Shown here: positions 50,731-62,329 of the stretch, piece after piece
How the letters are laid out: the number at the start of each line of letters is the position of its first letter
Numbering within the stretch: the stretch's first letter is position 1
Assembly: GCA_963575745.1 (NCBI GenBank)
Contig: CAUYUJ010021170.1
Coordinates: forward strand, 974,801-1,038,800
Length of the DNA: 64,000 nucleotides
Source of the DNA: Prorocentrum cordatum
Lineage: Eukaryota > Sar > Dinophyceae > Prorocentrales > Prorocentraceae
Direction: 5' to 3'
Made by a program: the position numbers and the translations under genes
The notes under the pieces: model-generated
Told to the model about the DNA's origin: nothing
Database searches by the model: none
The model's input: only the letters and a program-made list of their open reading frames with translations

Positions 50731-50834
50731 CCTTTCTTTCTTTGTTCCTGGGTTTCTCGCAAGAAGTTACTGTTTCAGTTTGTTGTTGGCGTCCGCGTCT
50801 CAAGTTTATGATTTGTCATGCCGCGTTTCAAGCT

Positions 50835-51058
50835 TTTCTCACTGCTTGTTGCTCTTTTCGCACTGTTCGCGTTTTTCGCACTTGTTCTACTTTTCGCGCG
50901 TTTCGCGCTTTTGACACTTTTCGCGCGTTTCTTTGTTTCGCACTTTTCTACTTTTCGCGCTTTTGGCACTTTTCGCGCTTTTCTACTTTTCGCACTTTTC
51001 GCACTTTTCGCGCTTTCCGCACTTTTCGTATTTTTCGCACGTTTCTACTTTTCGGGGC
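50835..51058. repeat. GCACTTTTC 9-bp array (antisense of GAAAAGTGC)
   Basis: About 225 bp of GCACTTTTC, GCGCTTTTC and CTACTTTTC units, reverse-complementary to the array at 38279-38775. It lies about 350 bp inside the donor end of the 13.65-kb intron. Confidence 0.9.
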
Positions 51059-51412
51059 GTTCTCCGCTTATTAAGACCCGGATCTAAGCAGCACAGCCTA
51101 TGCCTCTCGACCCCCCCTTTCCCGAGACTGGCTGTCCATCCTGAGTTTTTGTTTGATGGTCCAAGGGCCTCCAGCATGCCAGAATTCGGAAAAGTGGCCG
51201 CCTCGATCATCCCATCCGAGCCGCAGCACGTCTTGGCCCCAGGTCTCCACACACCGAGGCCCCACATCTGCCCTGGGAGGCGCCCCTGGCAGACTTTCTG
51301 GGCGGACCCAGCCGCGGCGATGAGGGCGCCCCCCGAGATCCCCCCAGGGGCCCAAAACGACCAGAAGCGGGCAACAACCTTTCGGTCCTCGATGCTCCGT
51401 CCCCCCAAAGTC

Positions 51413-51541
51413 CTCGGCTACGACGTCCATGTCCTCCCCGAAGCTGCGGAAGCACAGAGCGAAGGACCGCTCTGCGGTTTTGAGGGCTAGCAGCAGCTCG
51501 AAGAAGGCGGGCAAGAGCCCGACATCGGTACCGTCCGGCAT
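51413..51541 (-). CDS. FFDDN/HIV-family conserved protein, exon A
   Basis: Encodes DGTDVGLLPAFFELLLALK, then AERSFALCFRSFGEDMDVVAE, and joins exon B as VVAE-ELNMFCEGRHP. The pattern LLPAFF-LL--LK---RSF-LCFR-FG-D is what I associate with this family upstream of the FCEGRHP block. The acceptor probably ends GAAG at about 51542; whether the ATG at 51541 is internal is unknown. The donor is GA at 51412-51411. The N-terminal part of the protein must lie further right or outside the window. Confidence 0.65.
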
Positions 51542-51599
51542 CTTCAGGCCAGCTCGGAGCCTCTCTGCGTGACAGCGCGACGCTGGCGAGGGTGACGAC

Positions 51600-51660
51600 T
51601 AAGACGTCGACGACGACGACGACGACGACGACGATGGCGACGCCGCTGTCGTCGGCTGCC
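51600..51660. repeat. (GAC)n microsatellite
   Basis: GACGACGAC for about 35 bp followed by mixed GGCGACG units. Confidence 0.85.
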
Positions 51661-52539
51661 GTGCATGGAGAAGTTCGGGCCGGCCCGAAGCCTCTGCGCG
51701 TGCCATCGCGACGCTGACAACGGCGACGGCGACGGCGACGACTGCGGCCACGATGGAAACAATCAGTCGTGCGGTGGCGCGAAATTCAAAGCGGACGTTG
51801 CTCGTCAGTTTCAGCCATCTGACACCAAGACCGTCATCTGGCGTGAACTTGCCTTGCTCGGCGCAAAACCCGGCTCAGACAATTCAGAAAAAGCTGCGCT
51901 TCAGTTTTCTTCGGCTTCCCAAACGCCGCTCAGCCAGTGTAAAGCCACCTCCTCCAGGGCCGCGCGCGAACGGCTACCAACTCCGGCTCAGCAAAACACT
52001 GGCTTCGCATCATCCTGCAGGATCTGGCGCTCTGGCTGAGCCCCGCTTTCGCTGAAACCCCCGGTACCTGCCATTTGACAACAAGAAACGGATCGCAGTG
52101 ATATGCCTGCCCCAGGGAAGAAGGGTTTGGAGAGGTCCAGGGAAGCATACCTCGAATAGATCGAGCCGTCCAACGCCTGGGGATCTCACGGCGTTGCTGT
52201 CGCGTGGCTTCACACTGGCCCGCAGTCGACATGCCCGCACGACGATGATAACGACGTCGAGGGCGACAGCGTCGACGATGAACACGCGCCGACGGTGACG
52301 CCGACACCGACGGCGACGTCTCAGCGGCGCCCTAACGGGTACTTAGTAGACCCGTGCGCGGACTGATGCAGTGAAGTGTGGCGCTTTCCCGCGCAAGCGG
52401 CGCGCGTTGCTTCCACTTTCCTGCCACCGTCATGCGCGCTGCCACCAAAAAGCTTTCTGCGCACCGTGTGCCATCTCCTCGGTGGCACCCGCTGCCACCC
52501 GGCACATTCCTGCCAGCGCGGCGCCTCTTGGCGTACTCG

Positions 52540-52710
52540 CGCGACGCTGACGACAACGACAACGGCGATGGCGACGGCGATGAGGACGATGACGTCGACG
52601 CCGACGCCGACGCCGTCGACGCCGACGCCGACGCCGACGACGACGAACGACGACGACGACGACAACGACGACGACGACGACGACGTCGACGACGACAACG
52701 ACCCTCGACG
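52540..52710. repeat. (GAC)n/(GCCGAC)n array
   Basis: About 170 bp of GAC- and GCCGAC-based repeats. The Asp/Ala-rich open frames here are not credible genes. Confidence 0.9.
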
Positions 52711-52871
52711 TCATGATTCCTTCATGGCTTCGACCTGGCGTCTCATCCTGAGCCTCTTCCAAAAAGGCCCCGGGGCCTGGCGCGGGCTTCGCGACGCGAG
52801 GGAGTCTGGGGGTTGCCGGCACCGACCGTACGACGTCGCTGGCGTCCGGCATTCTCCGGCCGGCCCACGGC

Positions 52872-52984
52872 CTCTCGGCGTGCCCGCGGAGCATGATCCC
52901 CGGGGACCCGTCCTCGCAGACGACGCCGATGAGCCTTTGCCTCGCCTTCGAGTTGTCCCTCCCGGGAAGCTTCCGCTCGACCCA
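52872..52984 (-). CDS. Possible upstream exon of the FFDDN-family gene
   Basis: A strong acceptor (long pyrimidine tract then GCCAG ending at 52985) is followed by WVERKLPGRDNSKARQRL and IGVVCEDGSPGIMLRGH. It lacks low-complexity bias, lies on the same strand upstream of exon A, and could supply the region before LLPAFF. The donor was not fixed and the right-hand limit is approximate. Confidence 0.35.
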
Positions 52985-53099
52985 CTGGCAGGGCGGGGGG
53001 CAGGGAGGAGTCAGGAGGCAACTCCAGGAAGGTCTTCGGACGAACGACTGGGGACCAGTAAGCCCAACTATGAGGAGCCATGAGGCCAGGTCAGGCCAG

Positions 53100-53640
53100 A
53101 TTGAATGCGGGATTAAGCAGGCTTAGCCTGCATCAAGCCGGATTACGCGGTAAACTGCCACATGAGGCTGGTTTGCGACAACGGATGTACCAGCGCCAAT
53201 GCTGAATTTAGCCTCCAAGGAGATTTCATCACGGTGGGCGTTGCAAAGACAGCGTGCAAGATCGATCTCCGAAAAGTACGCTATCCCTGTGCTGCGATCC
53301 CCTCGCGAAGGCCCCTTCTGTGTATCCCCGTGCGAGGGCCGCGTCGGTGCACGCTAGACCCCATGCCATGGCCTCCTCGGTGCACGCCATACCCACTGTT
53401 GGGGATAGCTTGCAAAAAGCGGGCTCACGGCGCTACAGCGCACGCTACCTTTGCAACGACAAACGTACCAAGGACAGACCCAACCCCTCGCCCGTCGCGA
53501 AAGAGCCGCGGCGGACGGCTTCTGCACGGCCCTCACCGCGACCCATAACCATCAAGAACGCAGGATGGGGTGGGAGAAACCGGTCCTTGGAAGGTATTCG
53601 AGACCTCCCAAAATCAAAGCCCGGGAAAGGATATTGTCCA
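53100..53640. other. No gene recognised
   Basis: Unassigned. GGATTA-GC and AAGCCGGATTACGCGG words repeat loosely near 53105-53155. Confidence 0.3.
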
Positions 53641-54180
53641 ACAATCACGCCGTCGGAGGGACTCAGAGGGAAGATGAGAAGGTGGGGAAGGAAGAGGAGG
53701 ACCTGGGAGGGCAAGGTGGACTGATGAGAGCGAAGGGATGGACGATGGCGAGGACGAGGCGGGTGACGGAGGGGGAGGAGGATAATCATGCGGAAGGAGG
53801 CAGACCATCAAGAGCCAGAGAAGGAAGAAGGCGAGGAGGAAGAGGAGGAGATCCTCCCAGGTTGAAGGAGAAGAGGAATATTGAGACGGACGATAACGGA
53901 GGGAGAAGGGGGAGGGGGGAGGATCGGCAGCAGCAGGGGGAAGAGGGAGGAGGAAACAGGTACTAGAACGAGAAACGTTGGAGAAGGGAGCAAACAAAGA
54001 GAGTGGAGGAGGGTGGAGGGAGGAGTGAAGGAGGGAGGAAGACAGGAGGAATGACGTAAGACAGGCAGGGAGGAAGAAGGGAGAGGAGAAAAGGAAGCAT
54101 GGATAAGGAAGGAGGAAAAAAGATGAATGAGGGAGAGTAAGGAAGAGAGGAGGAGGGAGGGAGGGAGGAGGGAGGACCCC
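53640..54180. repeat. Purine-rich (GGA/GAA) tract
   Basis: More than 500 bp strongly biased to G and A on the plus strand (GGAGGA, GGGAGGAGG, GAAGGA) without a strict period. Confidence 0.75.
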
Positions 54181-55140
54181 CTAGAACCAACCAGAGCCTG
54201 TTACCCACCAGCCCGCCAACCACACACACATATCCAAAAACACATCAAACACCGCTCTCCTTCTCCTTCGTCTCGATTCCTCCCAAAGAACTCTTCCCTG
54301 TCGCATCACCAGGCGTGCGGTGAGGGTGGGCCAGACGTATTTTGCCCAGAACCACAGCTGATGACTTCGAATCGTGGAACTTCTAACGGCTACACTGACG
54401 GAGAACTGGTCGTTTGAAGAACGAGGCCATCGCCGCGGCGCCTTGCACGCTCGTTAGAAACATTCTAGATGTCACACGAGTTGATGCAGGTCGTTATCAC
54501 AGTGGCTCCCTCGCCCCGGCACCGCGCGCACTCGTCTTGAAAACGCTGCACTCGCCAGACGGACGGAACTTTCCATGTGGGGCTCTCGCTGTAGCGCCGT
54601 GCATCTTCGTCTGTTCTATCACAACCGCATGGGCTGCAGGCGGATGCCTTTCAGAATGGGGTTGCCGCTTGACTTTGTCTGGGGTTCTATGGCCTGGACC
54701 GTAAAGCTTCGCGGCAATATCACAAAGGACGGCCCGTTTTTTACAGGGGGTTCTCGCTCGAGACCCCCGAGGGTTCGGACGTGCCGCGTTTACACGGGCG
54801 GAAAGCAGAGCCATGCTTTCCAATGGACCTATCGCTGGACACTTGAGCGACGATCAAAACGGTTTTGCGCGAGATGGCGCAGCGACCTTACAAGGTGGCT
54901 TACGCGGGCCACCAAGCGCGGCAAATCACAGTGGAGACGAGGGCGCTCACGCGAGACCTTCCGCGAGCAGCTGGCGTGAGAATACTGGCCCAAACGAATT
55001 CCTATGTTGTTGTGCGTCGCTAGCCCCGTTCCCGCTTATCCGCCGACCCCTTGTGGGTCTTTAGGCGTGTGAGGAGATTCCCCCCCATAAGCCCCCCTTG
55101 GGATCCCAAACCGGCAGTTCGACCACCCCCCCTCGCCCCG
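54180..55140. other. No gene recognised
   Basis: Frames on both strands (for example 54414-54704 plus, 54497-54823 minus) have no recognisable domain. A TTTTACAGGGGG-TTCTCGC stretch sits near 54740. Function unknown. Confidence 0.3.
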
Positions 55141-55149
55141 GGCGACCCA

Positions 55150-55680
55150 CCGCCGAACGCGTCCCCAAAACGAGCCAAGAGGGCACCAAAACGCTTCCCT
55201 GACCGTCCCAGAGGTTGACGAATCGCAGAAATATCGCCCCAAGACGCCCGCGATGGCTTCCAGGCAGCCTCCGAAGCCCTCAGAACGATCCAAGAGGCCC
55301 CCAAGAGGCGTCCCACGCCAGCCCGAAGAAGCCGAAATCGTCACATTCCCTTTGTAAAACGCTCGTTTTTACCAAATTGGCGTCTTGCGGTTTGGCAACA
55401 TCCGGCACGGGCCACGACACCGCCCGCATCCTCCCAACACGGCGTCGGCATCTGCCGAGAAAGGTTTCAGAGGGCCCAAAGACGGCCTAATAAACGCCCA
55501 AATCGGCCCAAGAGGGCCTCCAGACGGCTCCAAGAGGGAGCCCGAAGGGCAATGTTTCCTTCCTTTGGGTTCGAGATTTCCTCAGCCTGGTGGACGAACC
55601 TCCCAAGAGGGCCCGAGGGAGCGCCAAGCGAGGCCCACAAGGCTCCCAACAACCTCCTAGACAACCCCCGAGAAGCCAAT
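55150..55680. repeat. CCAAGA/GGCCC short-unit repeat, copy 5
   Basis: Two repeat blocks (55150-55335 and 55465-55680) around a non-repeat island of about 130 bp. The arrangement (repeat, island, repeat) is like copy 4 at 29.5 kb. Confidence 0.7.
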
Positions 55681-55727
55681 GCACTATCTTCAAGACGCCT
55701 CCGTGACGTCTCAAAACCAGATCCTGA

Positions 55728-55880
55728 CTCCTCCTCCTCCTCCTCCTCCTCCTCTTCCTCTTCTTCTTCTTCTTCTTCTTCTTCTTCTTTTTCTTAGTTC
55801 ACTACCCTTCCGCATATCCCTCGTGCTTCTACTCCTCCTCCTCCTCCTCCTCCTCCTCCTCCTCCTCCTCCTCCTCATCC
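55728..55880. repeat. (CTC)n and (TTC)n microsatellites
   Basis: CTC then TTC trinucleotides to about 55795, and a second CTC run at about 55832-55875. It lies next to the 3' end of the Helitron-type element. Confidence 0.95.
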
Positions 55881-55987
55881 ACTGTCACCTTCTTCGCGTT
55901 ACTATTTTCATCGGCTTTGTCCTGCCTCCCGCTCGCACCCCCGCTGCTCCCGCTTCTACGGGCAATGGCACGGGCGCCCTAGTCGTA

Positions 55988-57062
55988 TCATTTGCACGCC
56001 TTGCACTTCGAAGCGCCCTTCTTCTCGTCACGCGCGACAGTGCTCGCGTCGCCGGAGAAATCCGACTTCGGCAATTTCCTCCGGCACTTGCCACCGCGCT
56101 GACAGGACTGCCATCTGCGCGACGCGACCCCGTTGGCAATGAAATCTGCACATGCAACTTTACTATTTCTCGTGAAGTGCTCGCTGTCCTGTTTGGCGCT
56201 TATGTGCCGCTGTCGAGCGAACTGTTTCTTGCGCGCTGCGCAAGTCAGCAGCCGCTTCAACCGCTTCGACTCATCGGCCACACCCTTCGCGGTGATGCCC
56301 CGCTCATGACAGCTTTCGCACGCCACTCTCACTCCTTCCTTCGTCCAGTGGCCCTCCCTTTGGTCGCGGTTCAAATGGCCGACCTCCCAGGAAGACGCCC
56401 CGCAAGCGGGCGCGCCGCACGTCAGCGGCTCCGTTTCCGCCTCCGCTTTCCGCTTGCGCTTCCCTGCTCCGCAATTTGTCCACAGCGCCGTCTCCTCCCG
56501 CTTCTCCGCGCACTTCCGACGCAACCTCCCCCCCACTGCGTAGTGCTTCTTCTGAGCTTCCAACATATCTGGCTTTTCGTCGCGCAGCGACAGGAACTTG
56601 TCGTTCGAACATCGCACTGTGCCGACGCTCTCGTTCCACTTCGCATTGCCGCTCCGCGAATTCTGCTCGGCTTTGACGTGGCTGCACTTCGCGCAGTACA
56701 TTCTCCGAACCCTTGTTTGCCTCCCCCATCGTCGGCCGCTGCGCCCCCGCTCCGACCGCTGACGCGCCGCGTCGCACCGTCATTATCCGATTCGGTTGTC
56801 CACCCTCTGAACGTTGTGCACGATTCCCCATCCGCATTGTTGATCTCTCCCGTGCATTCTTGGCAACGCGCCGGCCTCTCCTTCCTCTGGCACTCATACT
56901 TCGTGAACGCCTGTGCCAGCAAACTCCGCCGGCAGCGCTCGCACTGGTCTCGGGGCAGCAGTTCCGCCCCCCACCCATCCCAATCCACGCCCTCCCTTCG
57001 TGGCACCAGCAACGGCTTTTTCGCGCCAGCCATCTCTCCTTCGTTACGCTGCCTCCTGTCAA
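55988..57062 (-). pseudogene. Helitron-type element: cysteine-rich C-terminal tail
   Basis: Several C-x2-C units are spaced by 25-40 residues (MYCAKCSHVKAE, LTCGAPACGASSWEVGHLNR, RVACESCHERG, SKCKACK), overlapping with a second frame to about 57062. Repeated zinc-ribbon-like units after the helicase are familiar from dinoflagellate Helitron-type proteins. The last unit ends with a stop at 55988. Confidence 0.5.
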
Positions 57063-57895
57063 CGGGTCAAAAAATCAACAGGTTCTCTCGCCTGCGCGCG
57101 CGCGATGGCAACGTAACTTGACATCCAACTCACGCCGCGCCCTCTTTCAAGGTCCGCCATCGCTGCCCCCGCGGCCCGGCCCCGCGCCGAGTGCGCCGTC
57201 ACTGCCAAAGACGGGGTCATCATGAGCTGGGTGCATTTCGCACTCAATAGCGGGTGCTTCCGATGCCCGCCCAAGAACCGTTGCCGCCCTTTTGATGGGA
57301 AGATCGGATGCAGACCCAGCCCCCGGCCTGGCAAGTGCCACCCTCTCGCATGAAAGTCCAACGCACTCGCTCTCGGTAGATGCACCGAGACTTCCTCGTC
57401 TTCATCTCCCAGGACCTCGTCCTCGTGCAACCTCCATCCATATCGTCGCTGTGCACCCCTGCAACAGCTGCTTCCTCGACCGGTCCAGGCATCTGCCAAA
57501 ACTGCAGGCATCCCCTTCGCCAGAGGCAACCACCTCGGCAAGCTTGCGCACTCCTTGTCGCGGTGCCCCGGCCGCCGCAACTTGCTCTCCAGCGTGCGCG
57601 GGCGTCCCTGTTCCCCGCCATGGCTCGGGCGATCTCCGGCTGCGACCCAGACCAGCTGTTCCCCTGGCTCCTTTGTCCACTGCGCAGCTCTCTGCTTCCT
57701 GACGCGGCAACGAATGTCCTTTTTCGCACAAGTGGCGACGGCGTCGACAAAATTATCCTCGCGAAGCCGCGCGTCTTCCGGCGACGTCGCGACGAGCTTT
57801 CCCCTCTCTCGCTCAACTTTGCAGGCCGCACATTCTAGGCCGTCCTGCTTCGCAATTGCCTCTGCGCCTCGTACACAACGCGCGCCCCCGCACAA
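57059..57895 (-). pseudogene. Helitron-type element: PIF1 helicase C-terminal region
   Basis: Heavily diverged. The recognisable end, SSYVAIARAQAREPVDFL, matches the helicase motif VI area of PIF1-type proteins (YVALSR-R----L), although the motif VI Arg context is altered. Upstream blocks align only in general order. Confidence 0.45.
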
Positions 57896-58270
57896 CGGTG
57901 CGCCGTTTACTCGCGACCCTGGAACATTCGTCGGTCTGCCACGCGAGAAATTCCGACGGCTCTCCTCGGCGGAACTCGCCCTGCACTCCGCGAAACCAAT
58001 CGTCCTCGCCCACCGCGCGCTTGCACCGCGTCAGCTCCGTCATCCCCTGCACTGCCCCTTCGCCTCCTGTCCCCCAAAAGATATGCTGCCCGTGGCCATC
58101 CGTAGCACCCGGCGCGCACTTCCCCACGTTCCTCAAAAACGACGTGGGCAGCGCATTAATGGCGCACATGTCCTGGACGGCGGCTCCCATTGATAGAAAT
58201 CCACACAAAACGACACATTCAGGCCTCCGAAGGGAATGCCCAAACCGTCTCCATCAACATTCGACTCTAT

Positions 58271-59332
58271 TCATGCTGACATGCACGACCGCAAATTCGA
58301 GTCAAGCTCTGCTAAGAAGTTCGAGCTGACCACGCTCACCTCGCCCACCATCAACCATTTCCATTGAGACATTCTCTGCGCGATCATTCCCTTGTTCATA
58401 TTTTGGTTGGGCTCTGCGCCACCATCGCCCCCCGCATGTGGCCCCTTCGATTTGTCCGCACCGATCCCAAATGCACTGTGCATCGTGTTCCCGTCGGGGA
58501 AAGCCGCGTTTGTGGCCTGCAATGCTGCTGCCTGGAAGTCGAGGCCGCGCGACCACCCCATCTCTTTCTCGAACAGTTCCTGCCGGATCTCGTCCATAAC
58601 GAAACTCCCCCCCGCCCCTGGGCCACCGTGCAATGCCCACACGAAACGCTGCATATCAGAACGATGTTTGCCTGTCCCCTTGCCCCTCGACGAACTCTCG
58701 AATCCCTTGGCCAACGCCCGATCTGTCACCTTCTCAACGATGCTACGATGACCCGCGTTCAGCCCGCCATCCCCGAGCCCCTTTCTCCACTTCGGCACGC
58801 TGGGCGCCATTGCCGCTTCTCCCGCCGCCACCTCTGGGGCACCCTCCGCCTCGCCCGCGCCGCTTGCTTCTGCGGCGCTCGACGCCGCGGCCACCGCCTG
58901 CGCTCTCCGCGCCATCCGACACCAACGCGCCGCCCCTTCCGTGCTTCTTGCACTTTCGGACCTTACATCTCCTGCCCTCGCCCCGCACGGCGTCGCCCCT
59001 TGCCGTGGCCTCCCGACTTTGTTTTCGCACTCCGCACCTGCTCTGGTCCACCTGTCCTCTTTCCTCATGGGCGCGACTCCCACGAGCGTCTTCCGCCATG
59101 TCTCCGCATCGACAACTCTCGGGTCCGACACTTCGTGGCTACGCAGCTCGTCCTCGTGCCTCACGAGGTCTTCGTCCGTGACTTGCCGCGAGTCCACAAC
59201 GCTCATGCAGTTTTGCACGTGCCTCTTCGTCTCTTCACATGCCACGCCTTTCCTTAACCATTCCAGCGACGCCTCCGCCCACGACCCATGCGCGGAAACC
59301 CGGCAAGCGCGGCACTCCGCAGCCGACGACAC
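58271..59332 (-). pseudogene. Helitron-type element: PIF1 helicase N-terminal region, Walker motifs altered
   Basis: Contains RFVWALHGGPGAGGSFVMDEIR, the equivalent of Walker A GGPGTGKS with Lys replaced by Gly (GGG codon). Next is QAAALQATNAAFPDGNTMHSAFGI (motif Ia area), then WKWLMVGEVSVVSSNFLAELD, the Walker B area with Asp-Glu reduced to Gly-Glu. Both ATP-binding hallmarks are lost while neighbouring residues stay conserved, so the protein could not act as an ATPase helicase. Confidence 0.75.
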
Positions 59333-60647
59333 TCAGCACGAACTCCCCAACATACACCATCAACAGGAGCCCGCCCCCCCCCGCCCCGCGCTTCGGCTGC
59401 GGCGCCCCATGGAAGCTCGGGCCCCTCGGGCGCTCGTTCCGCGCCAGCACCCAGGCATGCCTCAGAGTTTCCATCCCTGGAACATCCCGGAACGGCACCC
59501 ACGAGAAACTCCCACCTTCCTCGGCCACATAACCCACGCCTGCTCTCAACTGGGCCCCCATCTGTGGCCCGCCCTCGCCAGCTTCCGCTTTCTCCTGGCC
59601 TGCATCGAAGACCTCCTCAATCCCAGACATCGCTAGCTCCGCCTGGTACCCGTCACTGGCAGCAACCAACACCCCCGCTCTGCCGCAAGGAAATGCCGCC
59701 AGCTCTACGCGCCAATATCGAAAGAACTCGCAGAGCGACAAACGCGCCAAGTCGGGCGCTCCCGGATCACCCGTCGGGCGCATGCCATGCAAATACACTG
59801 GACTCTTAAATGCAATTCGAACATTTTTCGGCCCCTCTCGTTCATCCGCTTCCAAGATCCCCGACGCTGCCACGGCCGCGCCGCCCGTCTGCGCGGAACC
59901 GCTCCGCCATCCGCGCTGCTTCTGCCCCCGGAACCATGGCTGTTTTCGCAGTCTTGATACTCTCGGCACCGGCCACGTCTCTCAGGTCCCTGCACGCGCG
60001 CAGGTCCGCACTTTCCTGCGCTGACCGCGCCGCGCCCCCCCCAGTGCATGTCACTGAGAAACCTTTTTCATATGCCTGTTCGCTCGGTTCGCAGCGGTTC
60101 TGCCCTTCGTCTGCTCCGCCAGCGCGTGGCGGCCCTATATGATCTCCCTCGCCTTGTTGAGCGACGGGGCACGCCGTGTGCACTGGTAATCAGCCGCGCA
60201 CCCCGCCGCTGCATGCCACGCTCGCCGCGCTGCCCGCACCGCGCCCATGGGCCGATCCGCCCCCTGGCACCGCTCTTCGCGCGCGCAATTATCGCGCGTG
60301 GCTCCCGTCACTGGGAACCTATGCGGGATCTGCAGATCGCTGCTGAAATTCAACCCTGCCGCGCCGCTCAGCATCGCTGGGAGCGCGCCGCCCAGGTGTT
60401 CCTCGTTCATGCGCCCGCGAAAGCAACCTGTCACGTTTTTCCTGCCTGCTCGGCGCACGTCGCGCGCTTGCGCAGAAAACCTCGGCGCACTACCAGTGCG
60501 CGATCTATCAGCCACGTCGCGCGCGGGAAAAAGCTTCTGCACAGCGCCACGTCGTCTCCCCTGACAATGTGCCAATGGTGTCACGCGCTGCAAACGCTCA
60601 CTCCACTGTTGAACGCGGTTCCGACGAAACTCCTGCCCCCTTTGCAC
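59235..60647 (-). pseudogene. Helitron-type element: middle region
   Basis: The frame 60647-60135 carries LNFSSDLQIPHRFPVTGAT and AADYQCTRRAPSLNKAREI; the frame 59969-59235 carries LSLCEFFRYWRVELAAFPCG. I recognise these as the conserved segments between the Rep-like and helicase domains of Helitron proteins (DVQIPYRFP-T, AADYQ-KR, S-YEF--YW). The frames are out of register with each other. Confidence 0.6.
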
Positions 60648-61076
60648 CCAGACGCCCAGGTACTCTTGCAGCCATGCTCGCCCTTCTTTGCTCGCTGTCC
60701 CCCCGTTATCTGTTCCCCCAGAGACGAGCGCGCATTTGGCAGCGCCGCGCGCTGGTTTGCATCAACCTTCTTCCGCCTCTCCCAATCCATTCGTCTGACC
60801 GTTGCGATAGTATTCCGGCGCCGCTACCAGATCCGTCGTCTTGCGGCGCGAAGGCCGCGCCTTCTCCAGCTCTGCCCCCCCCCCCCACCCCTCCATCTGT
60901 CAGCGCCAGCGCGCCCCTGACGACTCGCGTTTCTCTTGCGCCTCTCGTGCTCCTCTACCAGCCCCAACAGAACGTCCGTCGGAAGCTGCGTAAGCTCATG
61001 CAAAGGAGCGCGCTGGCGCAAACATTGAACGAAGACTTGCGCGTGCAAGTGCAGACTTCCAGCGGAATTCTGAACC

Positions 61077-62329
61077 TCACTGTTGCCATGCACTCCGCCC
61101 GCGCGACCCAAACGCCCACCCGCCGCCGCTGCGTCGATGCCACGCAAGTCCGCGCACTCGCAACCTGGGCACCTCGAACGCTACCGCATGCCCAAAATGC
61201 ACTCGAATTCGAGGCCCACTACGACCCGGAACCCATCCACGCCCGCCAGCGGGCCCCGAGCTAGAACTGCTCTTCTCTCGCCCGGCGCGGGAACGGCATC
61301 TGCCAGCGTCGACGCAAGCGCGGCCGCGCCCGCGTCGTCCTCGCCCTCTACCACTTCTGTGCCCGACTCGCTCTCTCCCGCCTGCTCGCGCCAATCCCCG
61401 GACACGGCCCCCCCCGATGTTCCCCCCGCGTGGCCGAGCGACGGCTCCGACAACCCCCCGTGCGTAGGGCCGTGAAACGCCCGCGCCGCGCGACGATGCA
61501 CGGGGAACTTTTTTCCGCGACCGCGAGGGCCGTGCCATCGCCAGGTTGCGTCTCTCGTCCGGTGACATTGTGAAAAAATAACGGCACCCATGCGCTATTC
61601 GCGCCGCGTGGGCGTCGTGCCTCATGAGCGCCCGCACCTGGTTGGCCCCTTAAAGATTGCGAGTGACGCCGCTGGCCCCTGCAACAATTTGCGTCGCTAT
61701 CGGGTCGAGCGACTGCGCGTGCTTCAGTTTCGAGAAATACCCGCGCACGAGCGTGGCCTCCCTGGTTGACGGATCCTCGTGCGTGCCGCGCAAAGCATTG
61801 ACGATGCTCGCGGCCGCCCCCCCCCACTCACCTTGCGAATGCTGTCATTCCATCTGCCTGTCCTTCCGATGGTCCGCCAGTCGCGCGGACCGCGCCATGT
61901 TCGCAGAACATTGAGACAAGACCGACGACGCCGTAAAACCAAATCTCCACTCGCGCCGAAATAGCGACCCACCCCAACCGTCATGATGCGCGCCCACAGG
62001 GCCAGTTCCACGCGGGGCGCCGCTGGGCCGCGTCGATGGCGCGAATTCGCCTGCCACTCAGGCAGGTCTGGCATCCGCACCCCGTATTTGAAACAGAAAA
62101 GAAAACGCCACCCCGAAACAAAAACACACGGAACTAACTGATTCATCATCTGGCGTTCTAGATACACGACAAGACGAACTCGGGACGCGTCCGCACCCAT
62201 CATCTCCCACAGCCGGAACTGCACAGTCTCCAGATCCACACTCGCCGCCCTGCCCCCCCTTTGCGCTCGTCCTCGCGAGAGCGCGCTCCTCTCTATCTCC
62301 GCCGCACGGGGCACTCGGGCCTGTCGCAC
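61077..62329 (-). pseudogene. Helitron-type element: Helitron N-terminal (Rep-like) block
   Basis: Contains FCFKYGVRMPDLPEWQ (near 62080) and, in another frame (61637-61077), HGCRYFFTMSPDERRNLAMARPSRSR. The second resembles the conserved FFT-SP-ER-N--L--RLSR segment of Helitron-like N domains. HUH and tyrosine catalytic residues were not located, which fits decay. Confidence 0.55.

Larger units (their letters stand above)
37761..51412 (-). other. GA-AG intron A-B of the FFDDN-family gene (13,652 bp)
   Basis: It begins GA right after GCCGAG (exon A end 51413) and ends CTGGAG at 37761. Frame and family similarity fit only if the intron starts with GA, a donor type described in dinoflagellates. 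It contains two nested LINEs in the sense orientation, several microsatellites, and complementary GAAAAGTGC arrays near both ends. The pairing of these exons is inference from protein continuity; transcripts would settle it. Confidence 0.6.
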
